Positions 23,662 through 32,770 are shown, counted from the first letter of the stretch. The stretch: DNA of 64,000 bases from Pseudomonas sp. BBP2017 (GCF_003024385.1 NZ_PVZN01000001.1:62001-126000), one strand, 5' to 3'. Translations and numbers: made by a program. Notes: generated from the letters alone by a model not told the origin.

Positions 23662-25377
23662 TTACTTCGCCTCGCTCCCTGGGGGCGCGGGGAAGTCCAG
23701 GATCACCTGAGTCCCTACGCCAAGCGTACTGATAATGTCCATGCGCGCACCGTTGGCTTCCAGCAGTTGCTGACTGATGCTCAGCCCCAGCCCGGTACCC
23801 CGCGCCTTGGAGGTAAAAAACGGTTGGCGGATGCGCTGCAAGTCCGCCTCGGAGATACCGCATCCCTGGTCAATGACCATGACTCGCACCTGCCCGCCCC
23901 ATACTTTGGCGCACAGGCGCACGGGGCTCTGGTTGTCGCAAGCCTGGAAAGCATTCAAACAAAGGTTGACCAGGATCTGCCGGACCTGATCCGGGTCGAC
24001 GTAAAGCTGCAAGCCTGGCTCTGTTTCGCACAGCAATTGCGGGTCGTCCGGCCCTGCCATCCGGACGATCTGCTCGAACAACGGCGCCACGGCAACCACC
24101 TCGGGTTGAGCCGGGTGAGGTCTTCCATATTCCAACAGATCGCTGGTGACATGGGACAAGCGGTCGATTTCCTTGCCCAGGTCGGTCAGCAAGTGGCGTC
24201 GTTCGGGTTCCTCTTCTCGGCGCAGCAAGGCTTGCACTGTAGTTTTCATGGTTGTCAGGGGATTGCGCACCTCATGGGCCACGCCCGTGGCAAAGGCCCC
24301 CAGTACCGCGAGATTTTCCGTCCGCACAGTGTTTTCCAACATGTCCGCCAAGCGTGCTGCCATTACATTGAACGCCCGCGCTACATGGTTGATTTCGTCT
24401 TCACGGGGCTGTTCAGCCAGGCGATAACTCAGGTCGCCCATGGACAACTGATGAGCGCCCTGTAACAAGGTGCTGACCCGCGAGCGCAACTGTCGGGACA
24501 GAGTAAAAAACACTATGAGGATAAACACGATAAAACCAGCAGCTATCCAGTACAACCACCAGCGTGCATCGTTCAACGGCTTGAGGATGGCCCCAGGCTG
24601 TACTCTGAACACCAGTTGCCAACCGGGAATTATCTGTGGGCCGTCACGCCATTGACTCGGCGCCTCGACCGCGCGCCCGGTGGGGTCGATAAAGGCACCG
24701 CCTGGCACCCGCAGCAACGGCGCAACCACCCCGCTCATCCCGGCACTGACGAGCAACTCGGTGAGCGATGCAAGGCGCAGGTGCAAGGCGATGCGCACGC
24801 GGTGATCGGTGCGACCATTGCGGATGGTCTTGCGGATCAAGAAGCCACCAGAGCGCCCGGGTTCGGCCAGCAATGGCCCGATCACTTCGATATCACCGAC
24901 CCACTGGATCGGCAGCCCGGCGATAGACCAATGAGTGCTGGTCCAATAGGGCTCACCAGAGGCGGCTTGCCCCGGCAGCACGTTGACCAAATGATCCTGT
25001 TCATCGAAAAACAACACGCCATACAGAAACGGAAAATCCGCTTCGATCTTGAGCAAAGACTCCACGTCACTGCCGGGGGCGGACTGATCGGCAATAAACC
25101 CCGGCATGTTAGGGTGATTGGACAATGCCGAGACCTGGTAAAAGCGATCATCGAGAAATGATGACAAGCGGTTCGCCGTGGACAAGGCCTGGGCGTCCAG
25201 ACGTTCACCAGTCAAGCGATTGAGCAAATCTTTGGCCAATTGCTCATAGAGCACTGCCAGCATAATGAGGGCGATGCTCATCACAAAGACGGACAGCAAG
25301 GTATAGCGTGCCACCAGGCTGCCGTGCGGCCGGGCGAGCCACTTGCGCAGCAAGCAGAAGTAAGCAGTACGGTTCAT
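23662..25377 (-). CDS. Membrane sensor histidine kinase
   Basis: 571 aa. Two membrane segments (about residues 25-45 and about 275-300) bracket a periplasmic sensor of roughly 230 residues, probably of the Cache type. A HAMP region (GAHQLSMGDLSYRL...VARAFNVMAARLADM) follows, then the H-box VAHEVRNPLTTMKTT, N-box LNLCLNAFQA and G-boxes DQGCGIS and GTGLGLSI. It phosphorylates the regulator encoded 8 bp downstream. The sensor probably detects the transported compound or a precursor in the periplasm. No clear ribosome site before the ATG at 25377, but the frame begins with a natural membrane protein N-terminus. Confidence 0.93.
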   Translation of the reverse strand: MNRTAYFCLLRKWLARPHGSLVARYTLLSVFVMSIALIMLAVLYEQLAKDLLNRLTGERLDAQALSTANRLSSFLDDRFYQVSALSNHPNMPGFIADQSAPGSDVESLLKIEADFPFLYGVLFFDEQDHLVNVLPGQAASGEPYWTSTHWSIAGLPIQWVGDIEVIGPLLAEPGRSGGFLIRKTIRNGRTDHRVRIALHLRLASLTELLVSAGMSGVVAPLLRVPGGAFIDPTGRAVEAPSQWRDGPQIIPGWQLVFRVQPGAILKPLNDARWWLYWIAAGFIVFILIVFFTLSRQLRSRVSTLLQGAHQLSMGDLSYRLAEQPREDEINHVARAFNVMAARLADMLENTVRTENLAVLGAFATGVAHEVRNPLTTMKTTVQALLRREEEPERRHLLTDLGKEIDRLSHVTSDLLEYGRPHPAQPEVVAVAPLFEQIVRMAGPDDPQLLCETEPGLQLYVDPDQVRQILVNLCLNAFQACDNQSPVRLCAKVWGGQVRVMVIDQGCGISEADLQRIRQPFFTSKARGTGLGLSISQQLLEANGARMDIISTLGVGTQVILDFPAPPGSEAK

Positions 25378-25517
25378 GGCTTTTTTTGATTGTTTTTATA
25401 AAGTCGCTGCCAGCATAGAGACGACAGCTTGTATCTGTCTATTCGTCTCGGTGGAAGTACGACTGCGAATTGTCGGAGATACCCTCCTCCCCGCATATTC
25501 TGCGACACACTTGACAC

Positions 25518-25610
25518 TAACAGCTTCACGATCGCAGAAACCTGACCACCATCGCTAACCTGGAAGGTATCGCTCGCATGGCGAAGGCAAGGAGAACTTT
25601 CTTTCGTGGG
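25518..25610. repeat. Dispersed ~95-bp intergenic repeat, copy B
   Basis: Begins TAACAGCTTCACGATCGC and parallels 10734-10829 to AACTTTCTTTCGTGG. Here the heptamer AACAGCT occurs once rather than about twelve times. It lies in the gap between the kinase gene and the permease gene (25378-25738), which otherwise holds only the hairpin at 25630-25705. Confidence 0.75.
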
Positions 25611-25629
25611 GCGTGGCTGGAGTTAGCCC

Positions 25630-25705
25630 GTGGCTCCTCCCACAAATGTATGAGTATTGATCACAGATGAAGTGATCAATACAAAACCTGTGGGAGGAAG
25701 CTCAC
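25630..25705. terminator. Nested inverted repeat downstream of the permease gene
   Basis: The inner perfect repeat GTATTGATCAC / GTGATCAATAC (25654-25682) sits inside an outer REP-like pair, GTGGCTCCTCCCACA and TGTGGGAGGAAGCTCAC. It follows the minus-strand permease stop at 25739, so it may terminate that transcript; there is no T-tract. Confidence 0.5.
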
Positions 25706-25738
25706 CGCAATAGTGTCAGATTGAGCGACTCAGGCCTG

Positions 25739-27181
25739 TCAGTCAGCCATAGCCTCTTCTGCTACCTTCTTAGTAGTCTTGGGCGACTCCGCACCTTTGG
25801 CCGGCTTGGTATCCGCCGCCTTCAGATCCTTGGCAAATGTCCCATCCACCTCGCCTTTGAAGAAGTTTTTACCGTAGATCAGCAAACACAACACAACGCC
25901 AATCCCGAATGCCCAGCTCGCACCCTTGATCGCCAGTACCGCGCCGATCACGCCCGCGATACCCAAGTCGCGCTGGCTACGAGCTTCAAGGATGCCCAGA
26001 CGCACACTCACATAACCCTGAATCAGCAACGTCAGCGACAGGGCAACACCGAGAATCGGCTGTACCAGAGTCACTACCGGCAACAACAGCAGACCGGTGT
26101 TGGTCCCCCAACGGAACGACCCGACACCGCCGATGATCGACTTCATCGCCTTCGGCCCACCTTTAAAACGCTCGATCACCACCACCAGCATCGCCGCCCA
26201 TTTTGGGCCGCACATGGCGACATCCGGGCCGAAGATACTCATGAACGCATTACGCGCGCCGAAGATCAGGTGAGAGCGATCGGCGTTGTAGTCGACGACT
26301 TCATCAGTGCGGACAGTTTCTGCCTCATCGAGGAGCGATTTCGCACTAAGCACATCGCCGAAGACAATGATGTACACCGCCAGCATGGTCGGCAGCGCGG
26401 AGATGAACATCGACAGTGGCGGCATGCCCAGACCGAACACGGTGTAGTTGCTCCACAGCCCGGCGAAATCCGGTTTGCTGACGCCCCACTGAATGGTTGG
26501 CCAAGGCGCTTCACCGAACAGCGGCGCAATCACCACCGCCAACAGAATGATCGGCAAGATCCCCAGTTTGGCGAAGTTCCACCAGAAGCGGTTACGCTGC
26601 TTCAGTTCGTTGAAGTGCTGGGAGAAGATCAGATAGAAGGCGATGCCGACCGCAATGGAAATCGTCCAGGGCAGCACATTGAATTTACCGCCAACCTGGA
26701 ACACCGCGATCACCGCACTCAAGCCGGCACCGACGATAATCCCGGATTTGATCGCCGAGGGCACATACTCCACAACCTTCTTCGCCATCCCGGTCGCCCC
26801 TAGGGCAATTGAAAAAATCCCCAACATCAACTGGAAGGCAATCAAGGCGTGGACACGCTCCGGGCCCACTGGAAATTGAGCACAGTAAGCCATCAACAGG
26901 GGTACCGCCGGGGTGATCCAGCCAGGTACGGTCGGGTCACCGAGCAAATGGTGCACGAGGTAAAGCAAGCCGTTGAGCATCACGACGGCCAGCGCGACCT
27001 CAAATGGCATGCCGAGCAGTTCGGTCATCAGCGGAATGGCGGCCAGATCCACGGCACACATCAGCAAGCCTTGAAGGTAGTCCGGAAGCTCGATTCTGTA
27101 GTGAACAAACGGCAACCGAACCTTGAAAGGACCCAGCGGGATGTACGGGCTTTCGCTCCGTTGCGCAGGAGTGTTGGACAT
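25739..27181 (-). CDS. Multi-pass permease (SLC23/SulP-like)
   Basis: 480 aa from the ATG at 27181, chosen for AGGTG upstream; the GTG at 27190 is unsupported. About 11-12 hydrophobic segments (LLMCAVDLAAIPLMTELLGM, VALAVVMLNGLLYLV, SGIIVGAGLSAVIAVF, TLVQPILGVALSLTLL). The PTVPGWITPAVPLLMAY segment and overall layout resemble the purine/xanthine-sulfate permease superfamily. The C-terminal 45 residues form a charged, Lys/Ala-rich cytosolic tail. It follows the iron-type alcohol dehydrogenase gene by 76 bp and is probably in the same sigma-54 transcript. Substrate unknown; I cannot choose between the nucleobase and organic-anion branches. Confidence 0.7.
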   Translation of the reverse strand: MSNTPAQRSESPYIPLGPFKVRLPFVHYRIELPDYLQGLLMCAVDLAAIPLMTELLGMPFEVALAVVMLNGLLYLVHHLLGDPTVPGWITPAVPLLMAYCAQFPVGPERVHALIAFQLMLGIFSIALGATGMAKKVVEYVPSAIKSGIIVGAGLSAVIAVFQVGGKFNVLPWTISIAVGIAFYLIFSQHFNELKQRNRFWWNFAKLGILPIILLAVVIAPLFGEAPWPTIQWGVSKPDFAGLWSNYTVFGLGMPPLSMFISALPTMLAVYIIVFGDVLSAKSLLDEAETVRTDEVVDYNADRSHLIFGARNAFMSIFGPDVAMCGPKWAAMLVVVIERFKGGPKAMKSIIGGVGSFRWGTNTGLLLLPVVTLVQPILGVALSLTLLIQGYVSVRLGILEARSQRDLGIAGVIGAVLAIKGASWAFGIGVVLCLLIYGKNFFKGEVDGTFAKDLKAADTKPAKGAESPKTTKKVAEEAMAD

Positions 27182-27257
27182 TGAGTGCACCTATTTTATT
27201 GGTCTTGTAATGGCAGACGCCCGAACCGACAGGCTGGGGCGTCGCGGCTTTTCGGGA

Positions 27258-28406
27258 TCAGTAGGCTGCGCGGTAGATTTTCTCAATATCGGTGGCGGTC
27301 AACTTGCGCGGGTTGTTGCGCATCAAGCGGTCGATCTTACTGGCCTCTTCGGCCATCGCCGGGATGGCATCCTCAGGCACGTTGAAACTGCGCATACCGG
27401 TTGGGATATCCACAGCGGCACATAGATCCGCCATGGCTTTGACAGCCTGATCCGCCGCATCCTTGTCGTTCAGGTCTGCGACACGCACGCCCATGGCTTC
27501 GGCGATGTCACGGAAGCGCTCGACGCAGGCCATCTTGTTCCACTCCATCACGTACGGCAGCAGCAAGGCATTGCTGACACCATGGGCGATGTTGAACCGG
27601 CCGCCCAACGGATACGCCAGCGCATGCACTGCGCCTACCCCTGCGTTGCCAAATGCCATGCCGGCCATCAGGCTGGCGGTGGCCATGTCTTCCCGGGCTT
27701 GGAGGTTGGAAGGATTGGCATAAGTCTTGGGCAGCGCCTTGGCGATCAGCTTGATCGCACCCAGCGCGATGGCATCAGTGATGGGCGAAGCATTCACCGA
27801 AAGGTAGGATTCGACCGCATGCACCAGCGCGTCGACACCGCTGGCCGCCGTCACACTGCGTGGACAAGTCAGGGTCATGATCGGGCTGACCAGTGCTACG
27901 TCAGGCAGCAGGTAGTCGCTGACAATGCCTTTCTTCAGCTTCGCTTGCTTGTCAGAAAAGATTGCCACGTTGGTCACTTCCGAACCGGTGCCAGCGGTAG
28001 TCGGAATGGCAATCAGCACGGGGCCTTTGCGTTTCACCAGATCGACACCGAAAAGTTCGGCCAGCGGGCCTTCATGTCCGGCAAACGCCGCGACGCCTTT
28101 GGCGATGTCGATTGCGCTGCCGCCACCCACAGCAATCAACCCGTCGTGGCTGCCCTCGCGATAGGCGCGGGTGCAGTCCTCAACGATGGCAATTTCAGGC
28201 TCCGGTTTGACCTGATCGAAAATGCCGTAACAGCGACCACCCAGTTGCGCCAGCGCCAGATCGACAGTGCCGGATTTCAACAGAACAGCGTCAGTGACGA
28301 TCAGCGGTTTTTTGACATTGAGGCGAGTCAGTTCAGTGGCAAGCTGCTCGATAGCGCCTTGTCCAGTGATCAACTTGTTCGCGATTTTGAAAGCAGAGAT
28401 GTTCAT
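27258..28406 (-). CDS. Iron-containing alcohol dehydrogenase, third copy
   Basis: 382 aa from the ATG at 28406. The longer frame to 28481 runs across the sigma-54 promoter and is rejected. The family hallmarks are complete: GGGSAIDIAKG, TTAGTGSEVTNVAIF, metal ligands in GVDALVHAVESY and HALAYPLGGRFNIAHGVSN. Full family length, soluble. It is controlled by the promoter at 28456-28471 and, by position, by the PAS-AAA+ activator encoded upstream. Together with the permease this makes a small uptake-plus-oxidation unit for an alcohol or aldehyde. Confidence 0.93.
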   Translation of the reverse strand: MNISAFKIANKLITGQGAIEQLATELTRLNVKKPLIVTDAVLLKSGTVDLALAQLGGRCYGIFDQVKPEPEIAIVEDCTRAYREGSHDGLIAVGGGSAIDIAKGVAAFAGHEGPLAELFGVDLVKRKGPVLIAIPTTAGTGSEVTNVAIFSDKQAKLKKGIVSDYLLPDVALVSPIMTLTCPRSVTAASGVDALVHAVESYLSVNASPITDAIALGAIKLIAKALPKTYANPSNLQAREDMATASLMAGMAFGNAGVGAVHALAYPLGGRFNIAHGVSNALLLPYVMEWNKMACVERFRDIAEAMGVRVADLNDKDAADQAVKAMADLCAAVDIPTGMRSFNVPEDAIPAMAEEASKIDRLMRNNPRKLTATDIEKIYRAAY

Positions 28407-28455
28407 TGTGCTCGTCCAGGGATGTTGTTTTATTGGAAGACGTGCCAAATGAGAT

Positions 28456-28471
28456 AGCGAAAGACGTGCCA
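28456..28471 (-). promoter_or_regulatory. Sigma-54 promoter of the alcohol dehydrogenase/permease unit
   Basis: The minus strand reads TGGCACG-TCTT-TCGCT, one mismatch in the -12 box (TCGC for TTGC) and correct spacing. It lies 50 bp upstream of the ATG at 28406. A second TTGGCACGTCTT follows at about 28435-28446 without a -12 box. Confidence 0.8.
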
Positions 28472-28545
28472 ATACCCGCAAAGCCTTGTAGCGTGGGCCT
28501 TTACGCGGGTCACACGAAAATAAGAGGGGTTTTTAGCGGTCAGTC

Positions 28546-28565
28546 CCGATTAGTTTTCTGATCGG
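28546..28565. promoter_or_regulatory. Upstream activator inverted repeat, proximal
   Basis: CCGATTAG-TTTT-CTGATCGG is a 20-bp inverted repeat with one mismatch, about 75 bp upstream of the -24 element. Likely binding site of the PAS-AAA+ activator encoded next to it. Confidence 0.7.
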
Positions 28566-28576
28566 TTTATTCAGGG

Positions 28577-28596
28577 CTGATTAGAATCCTAATCGG
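28577..28596. promoter_or_regulatory. Upstream activator inverted repeat, distal
   Basis: CTGATTAG-AATC-CTAATCGG has the same half-sites as the proximal repeat; the centres are 31 bp apart (about three helical turns). It overlaps the stop codon of the regulator gene. Confidence 0.7.
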
Positions 28597-29962
28597 AATG
28601 TTCCCAGCGTTTCATCTTCTGCACCACGGTCGCCTGACTCACGCCCAACGCCTTGGCCGCCAGGCGCGTGGTCTTGTGCACACGCAGCGCGGCACGAATC
28701 GCACTGCGCTCGGCGTTTTCCAATACCTTGCGCAGCGGTAAGCGGCTTTCATCGGTATTCGGCGGGTTGAGGTCGAGGATCTCCTCAGGCATGTCCAGCG
28801 CCTCAATAGTCCCGGTCTGATTGGTCACCACCAGCCGTTCGACGATGTTGATCAACTCGCGGATGTTGCCGGGCCAAGTGTAGTCGCACATCAGGTCGAT
28901 GGCTTCGAGACTCCATTGAACCTGACGTTCATAACGGACATTGAATCTATCGAGGTAGTAATGCAGCAGCGGCGCAATCTCCTCTCGACGCTCGCGCAGT
29001 GCCGGAATGTTGATCGGCACCACATTGAGCCGGTAATACAGATCAGCCCGAAAACGACCTTCTGCCACCAGGCGCTTGAGGTCATGGTGGGTGGCGCTGA
29101 TGATGCGCACATCGACCTCCTTCAACTCCAGGCCACCGACCGGAATGAATCGATTTTCTTCGATCACCTTGAGTAACTTGACCTGCACCGACAGTGGCAA
29201 ATCACCAATTTCATCGAGAAACAATGTTCCGTGATGTGCCAATTCCAACAGGCCACGCTTGCCTTTGGGGCCTGCGCCTGTGAACGCTCCAGGCGCATAG
29301 CCAAACAGCTCGGCTTCAATCAGATTCTCGGGCAGTGCACCGCAGTTGAGCGCGAGAAATGGTTCACTGGCACGTGGACTGGCGTTGTGGATGAATTGCG
29401 CTACGAGGGTTTTTCCGACACCGGTTTCTCCCTGAAGCAGAACCTTCACCGAACTACTGGCAACCTGCCGGGCCAGCGAGAAGGCGCGGCCTGAAACCTC
29501 CTGATCGGCCATAAGCGGAGAACGCAGGAGGCTGTCTCGTTGACCAGCATGAAGTTTGGCGGTGCTGTTGCGCAGTTGCTTAAGCTGTTGCAACTCATCG
29601 CGCTCGTGTTTCATGCGCAGCAGTTCAGTCATGTCGCGTACGGTACTGACAACATATGAAATCCGGTTTTCAGCGTCGAGAATCGGCGTGGCGCTGACTA
29701 ACAATTTCTTGCCCTGACTCAGGCTCTGCATCACCGATACCGGCCGACCTTCATGCAATACACGCAGTGTGGCCGATTGCGAAAGAACGCCCTCCTTCAC
29801 CAGCTCCTGCATGGATCGGCCGATGAGATCAGCACCACTGAGCCCGGTCTGGCGCTCATAGGCTTGATTGACCTTCAGCGTCTTGCCGTTGCCATCAGTG
29901 ATGTAGACGCCATCATGCAAAGCGTTGAGCAATTCTTCGAAACTGGCGTCGTTGACGTTCAC
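28589..29962 (-). CDS. PAS-domain sigma-54-dependent transcriptional activator
   Basis: 457 aa, GTG start with AAGGA 10 bp upstream. Residues 1-115 form a PAS sensor (LHDGVYITDGNGKTLKVNQAY). The AAA+ domain has GETGVGKT, the canonical GAFTGA loop, GTLFLDEIGDL and RFRADLYYRLNV. The C-terminal HTH AAKALGVSQATVVQKMKRW is of the TyrR-like type. There is no receiver domain, so activity is likely set by a ligand bound at the PAS domain rather than by phosphorylation. It reads toward the alcohol dehydrogenase gene, and the intergenic region holds two matching inverted repeats and a sigma-54 promoter, so it most likely activates that unit. Confidence 0.95.
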   Translation of the reverse strand: MNVNDASFEELLNALHDGVYITDGNGKTLKVNQAYERQTGLSGADLIGRSMQELVKEGVLSQSATLRVLHEGRPVSVMQSLSQGKKLLVSATPILDAENRISYVVSTVRDMTELLRMKHERDELQQLKQLRNSTAKLHAGQRDSLLRSPLMADQEVSGRAFSLARQVASSSVKVLLQGETGVGKTLVAQFIHNASPRASEPFLALNCGALPENLIEAELFGYAPGAFTGAGPKGKRGLLELAHHGTLFLDEIGDLPLSVQVKLLKVIEENRFIPVGGLELKEVDVRIISATHHDLKRLVAEGRFRADLYYRLNVVPINIPALRERREEIAPLLHYYLDRFNVRYERQVQWSLEAIDLMCDYTWPGNIRELINIVERLVVTNQTGTIEALDMPEEILDLNPPNTDESRLPLRKVLENAERSAIRAALRVHKTTRLAAKALGVSQATVVQKMKRWEHSD

Positions 29963-30046
29963 CGGGGAGATTCCTTCGAGGGTGCGGAGCAGTTAAGTGT
30001 AAACGTTGTGCTGAGGGATTAAGAGTGACGGGAAGACAAGATACGA

Positions 30047-30176
30047 CCAGATCTGCCGCTAGCTGCCCGGCCACATCCACGATGACGCCGTGCTCGGTAT
30101 CGATCAGATAGTTCGCGGAACAGGCGAAAAACGCTGGGCCTCCTGGAGCAGCGGTCCAGCGGGCTTGAGGATCAGT
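30047..30176 (-). pseudogene. IS1182-type transposase fragment
   Basis: About 43 codons on the minus strand read LTDPQARWTA, then ANYLIDTEHGVIVDV, the conserved strand region before a catalytic residue in IS1182-type DDE transposases. No start, stop or flanking transposase sequence remains. Confidence 0.65.
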
Positions 30177-30466
30177 CAGCGATGGGCGCTTCGGTAGCGT
30201 TTCGGCCAGAGCCTCTTCACGAGCGCCTCAAGGCTCTCACGCACGGCGCGGGTGTTCAGGGACACGTCGAGCGCCGCCGTAGGCTCATCGAGGATCAGCA
30301 GTTTTGACTTCAGTGCCAGGGCCCGGGCGATAGCGAGGCGTGCGAATGAACAGGGCTCACCGAGGTAGTCTTCGAGCTGCTTGATCTGACGGCTGACCGC
30401 ACCTTGGTAACGTTCAGACCCAGCGCATTCCGAACTATCGCAATCTGATGAACAGCTACTCGGCAT
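30176..30466 (-). pseudogene. Chimeric LysR/ABC-ATPase remnant, copy 1
   Basis: A minus-strand frame joins the LysR HTH end (GAVSRQIKQLEDYLGEP) directly to an ABC ATPase segment with Walker B (RLAIARALALKSKLLILDEP, then TAALDVS). The two families are never naturally fused this way. The same junction recurs at 34200-34390, and the ABC part matches the intact DppF-type gene at 37335-38291. It is a recombination scar, not a functional gene. Confidence 0.8.
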
Positions 30467-30786
30467 TAGCAGCGCGCCAAGCTTAATTCAGCCCTGCAAT
30501 TGCGAAAGCGCATCCAACAAAGGGCCTTTTTTTACTCAAACCAAAATCACTTGGTAAGCCAGGATTCGATCTCTCTGGCCTGCGGGACGCTGGACTGCCT
30601 CAGGCCCGCCGGAGTGTAGGCTGCTTGCTCGATACCAACATCTTAGGTTGAAGACAACCGCGTTTAGTTGCATTCCGGGGACTGATCTACCTCTGTGAAC
30701 GCGCCACTCCGTTTGGTAACACCGAACCCTCCTGATCGACGCCACGCTTCGTATCGCGCGCTTTCTCATGAGCCTGACAGATCGCC

Positions 30787-30900
30787 ATGCTCTATTGGCC
30801 GAGCTACAAGACCATCACCCCTGAAGCGCGGCGAGCGTACCTTCAAGGGTTGGTGGAAGGACGACGTCAGACCGATGGTCACGAGGACTGGTTTGAGTCA
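30787..30900 (+). pseudogene. TerB_N-like fragment
   Basis: The frame from 30787 reads LYWPSYKTITPEARRAYL, then QGLVEGRR, which resembles the TerB_N domain found in tellurite/stress and conflict proteins. After about 35 residues the similarity ends, and no ribosome site is present. Confidence 0.5.
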
Positions 30901-31000
30901 GCATCAGCAGGTTCGATGGTAGATTTCACTCTTTCTATCTCCGCCACGATAACCGAGCTCAACTCGTGCAGCGACGTATCAAAACCCAATAGCTTTTCCC

Positions 31001-31669
31001 TTGCGCCTGAAATATCACCTTGACAAATTGCTACCCAGAATAAGGCTGGCAGACCGCAGGAATCATGCAGCCCTCCCCTGGCAGCAACTTCCCTCTTTCA
31101 TGGCCGCTCTCAAAGCTTCCACGGATCTCAGCTCAATCGCGGTTGAGCTAACTGTATTGTGCGCCCTGCGTACCAGCGAAGTTATAAGTGGTAGTTGGGG
31201 CGAGATCGACCTAAAAGATGAGATATGGACCATACCTGCCTCCAGAATGAAAGCCGGTCGCCAACATCGAGTGCCGCTATCGAAGGCTGCTCTGGAAACG
31301 CTGCGTCGTCTCAAGGCAGAAAGCAATGGCGAGTTGCTTTTTCCCGGTCGTACTGCTGGCAGGCCACTTTCCAATATGGCCATGCTGCAGAAGATCCGAG
31401 GCATGGATGAGATATCGCTGAAGAACGACGGCCCAGGCTGGCGTAACGAAGCCGGTGAAGCCATAACCATGCATGGCTTTCGGTCAAGTTTCAGAGACTG
31501 GGCCGCCGAGACAACTCACTTTGCGAACATTGTTTCAGAGATGGCCCTGGCGCACAAAATCAGCAATGCGACCGAAGCAGCGTACAGGAGGGGCGACCTG
31601 CTGGAAAAACGTAAGCAACTAATGGAGGCATGGGCGTGTTTTGCACTGTCAGGTTGCAAATCAACCTGA
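31001..31669 (+). pseudogene. Integrase, C-terminal catalytic half
   Basis: 222 codons that match the catalytic part of P4-type tyrosine integrases: catalytic Arg in LCALRTSEV, the HGFRSSFRDWAAE box, LAHKISNATEAAYRR with the last His and Tyr. The N-terminal DNA-binding regions (usually about 180 residues) are missing and replaced by unrelated sequence, so it cannot be functional alone. It differs from the integrase at 7332 (HGFR versus HDLRR, different ends), so it comes from another island. Confidence 0.8.
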
Positions 31670-32110
31670 CAGTGCAATGGTGAACCTCGCGTACTCGACG
31701 CGCTGGAGAATGCAAGCGACCTTTACCTGGACGCGGTGGGTCAGGTCAGAATGCCCCGTTGGTTTAAGGGCCACATCGCGCTAGTAGGTGATGCAGAATA
31801 TTGCGCATCGCCCATCAGCGGCATGGGCACTAGCCTGGGGCTATGCGGCGCTTACGTGCTGGCTGACGAACTGAGTCGTCACCCCGACGACGCCCACGCG
31901 TTCGCGGCCTACGAAAAGCTGATGCGCCCTTACGTCGCTCAGGCGCAAAGCGTACACAAGTTCGCGCCGAGATTGGCATCACCGTATTCGCGACTTGGCA
32001 TCGCAATTGGCCACGCGGTGTTGAGGATCGCCACAGTACCGGGGTTCAAAACCTTATTCGGGAAAATCCTTTCACCGAAAGCTGACGCCATCAAACTGCC
32101 GAGCTATTAA
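31670..32110 (+). pseudogene. FAD-dependent monooxygenase, C-terminal fragment
   Basis: The frame reads VLDALENASDLYLDAVGQVR, then GHIALVGDAEYCASPISGMG and TSLGLCGAYVLADEL. This is the second FAD-binding motif (GDAxxxxxPxxGxG) of PHBH/TetX-type hydroxylases followed by the usual C-terminal helices. The N-terminal Rossmann part (about 270 residues) is absent; the piece begins at the stop of the integrase fragment. Confidence 0.75.
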
Positions 32111-32537
32111 GGCCAAAAGCGGATATAGACTCGTATGACCGTTCCTGGCCGTTCTCTGTCGTTCATGGTTGGAAAGCGTGCTGGTCAACTCCGATGCGAT
32201 CGATGGTCAACCAACCAGATAGGTAGAAGAAGGTATTAACGCTGACCAACATTTCATGCCGCCCCCAGTATCCGGGCGGCCAAGTCAAAACACACCTCAT
32301 AGAACACAAGCAGCCAGTTAGCCAACGTCATCACACTGGCGAATTCAACTGTTGGCGGGATGCCCGCAGACCGAGATGCTGGCAGTCCCAGCCCCCAATC
32401 CGAGCGCAACGAAGATGCCAAACAGCCAAGCCCGTGAGCAAACTTCTTTGCGTTCTTTCATGATTTCAAAGAACGCAGCATTCGACTGGATGAGAATCCT
32501 CGCGTCCAGGGCAGATGCACACAGGGTCGACCAGATT

Positions 32538-32690
32538 TTTTCCAGAGAGTTTTTCGTCGGGTAACCCAACTGGCGAATGGTCGCCCCAGTGCGCTTCCCC
32601 GGCTTGATGTAGAGCTTAACCGCTCGGATGCGGTCTTCGTATGAATACATGAACTACCTCCAGGTAGTCCAAGATTTTTACCGCCCCCCA
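32538..32690 (-). pseudogene. IS3-family orfA head and terminus
   Basis: The minus strand has the IS end region (GGACTACCTGGAGGTAGTTC) and then MYSYEDRIRAVKLYIK, GATIRQLGYPTKNSL, the start of an IS3-type OrfA HTH. After about 37 residues the sequence becomes unrelated. It may be the missing orfA type of the element at 8813. Confidence 0.65.
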
Positions 32691-32770
32691 CCCTTTAAGT
32701 CTGCTCAGTCCACCGCCACCGGCTGAGGGGCTATTCCTTTTGGCTCCGCAGGGACGGGACGCAACGGAGA

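Noticed and set aside
25721..26803. 360-codon plus frame opposite the permease
   Set aside because: Gln/His/Arg-rich translation typical of an antisense shadow of a membrane protein.
28407..28481. N-terminal extension of the third alcohol dehydrogenase
   Set aside because: It would translate the sigma-54 promoter and adds residues atypical for the family; the ATG at 28406 gives the usual length.
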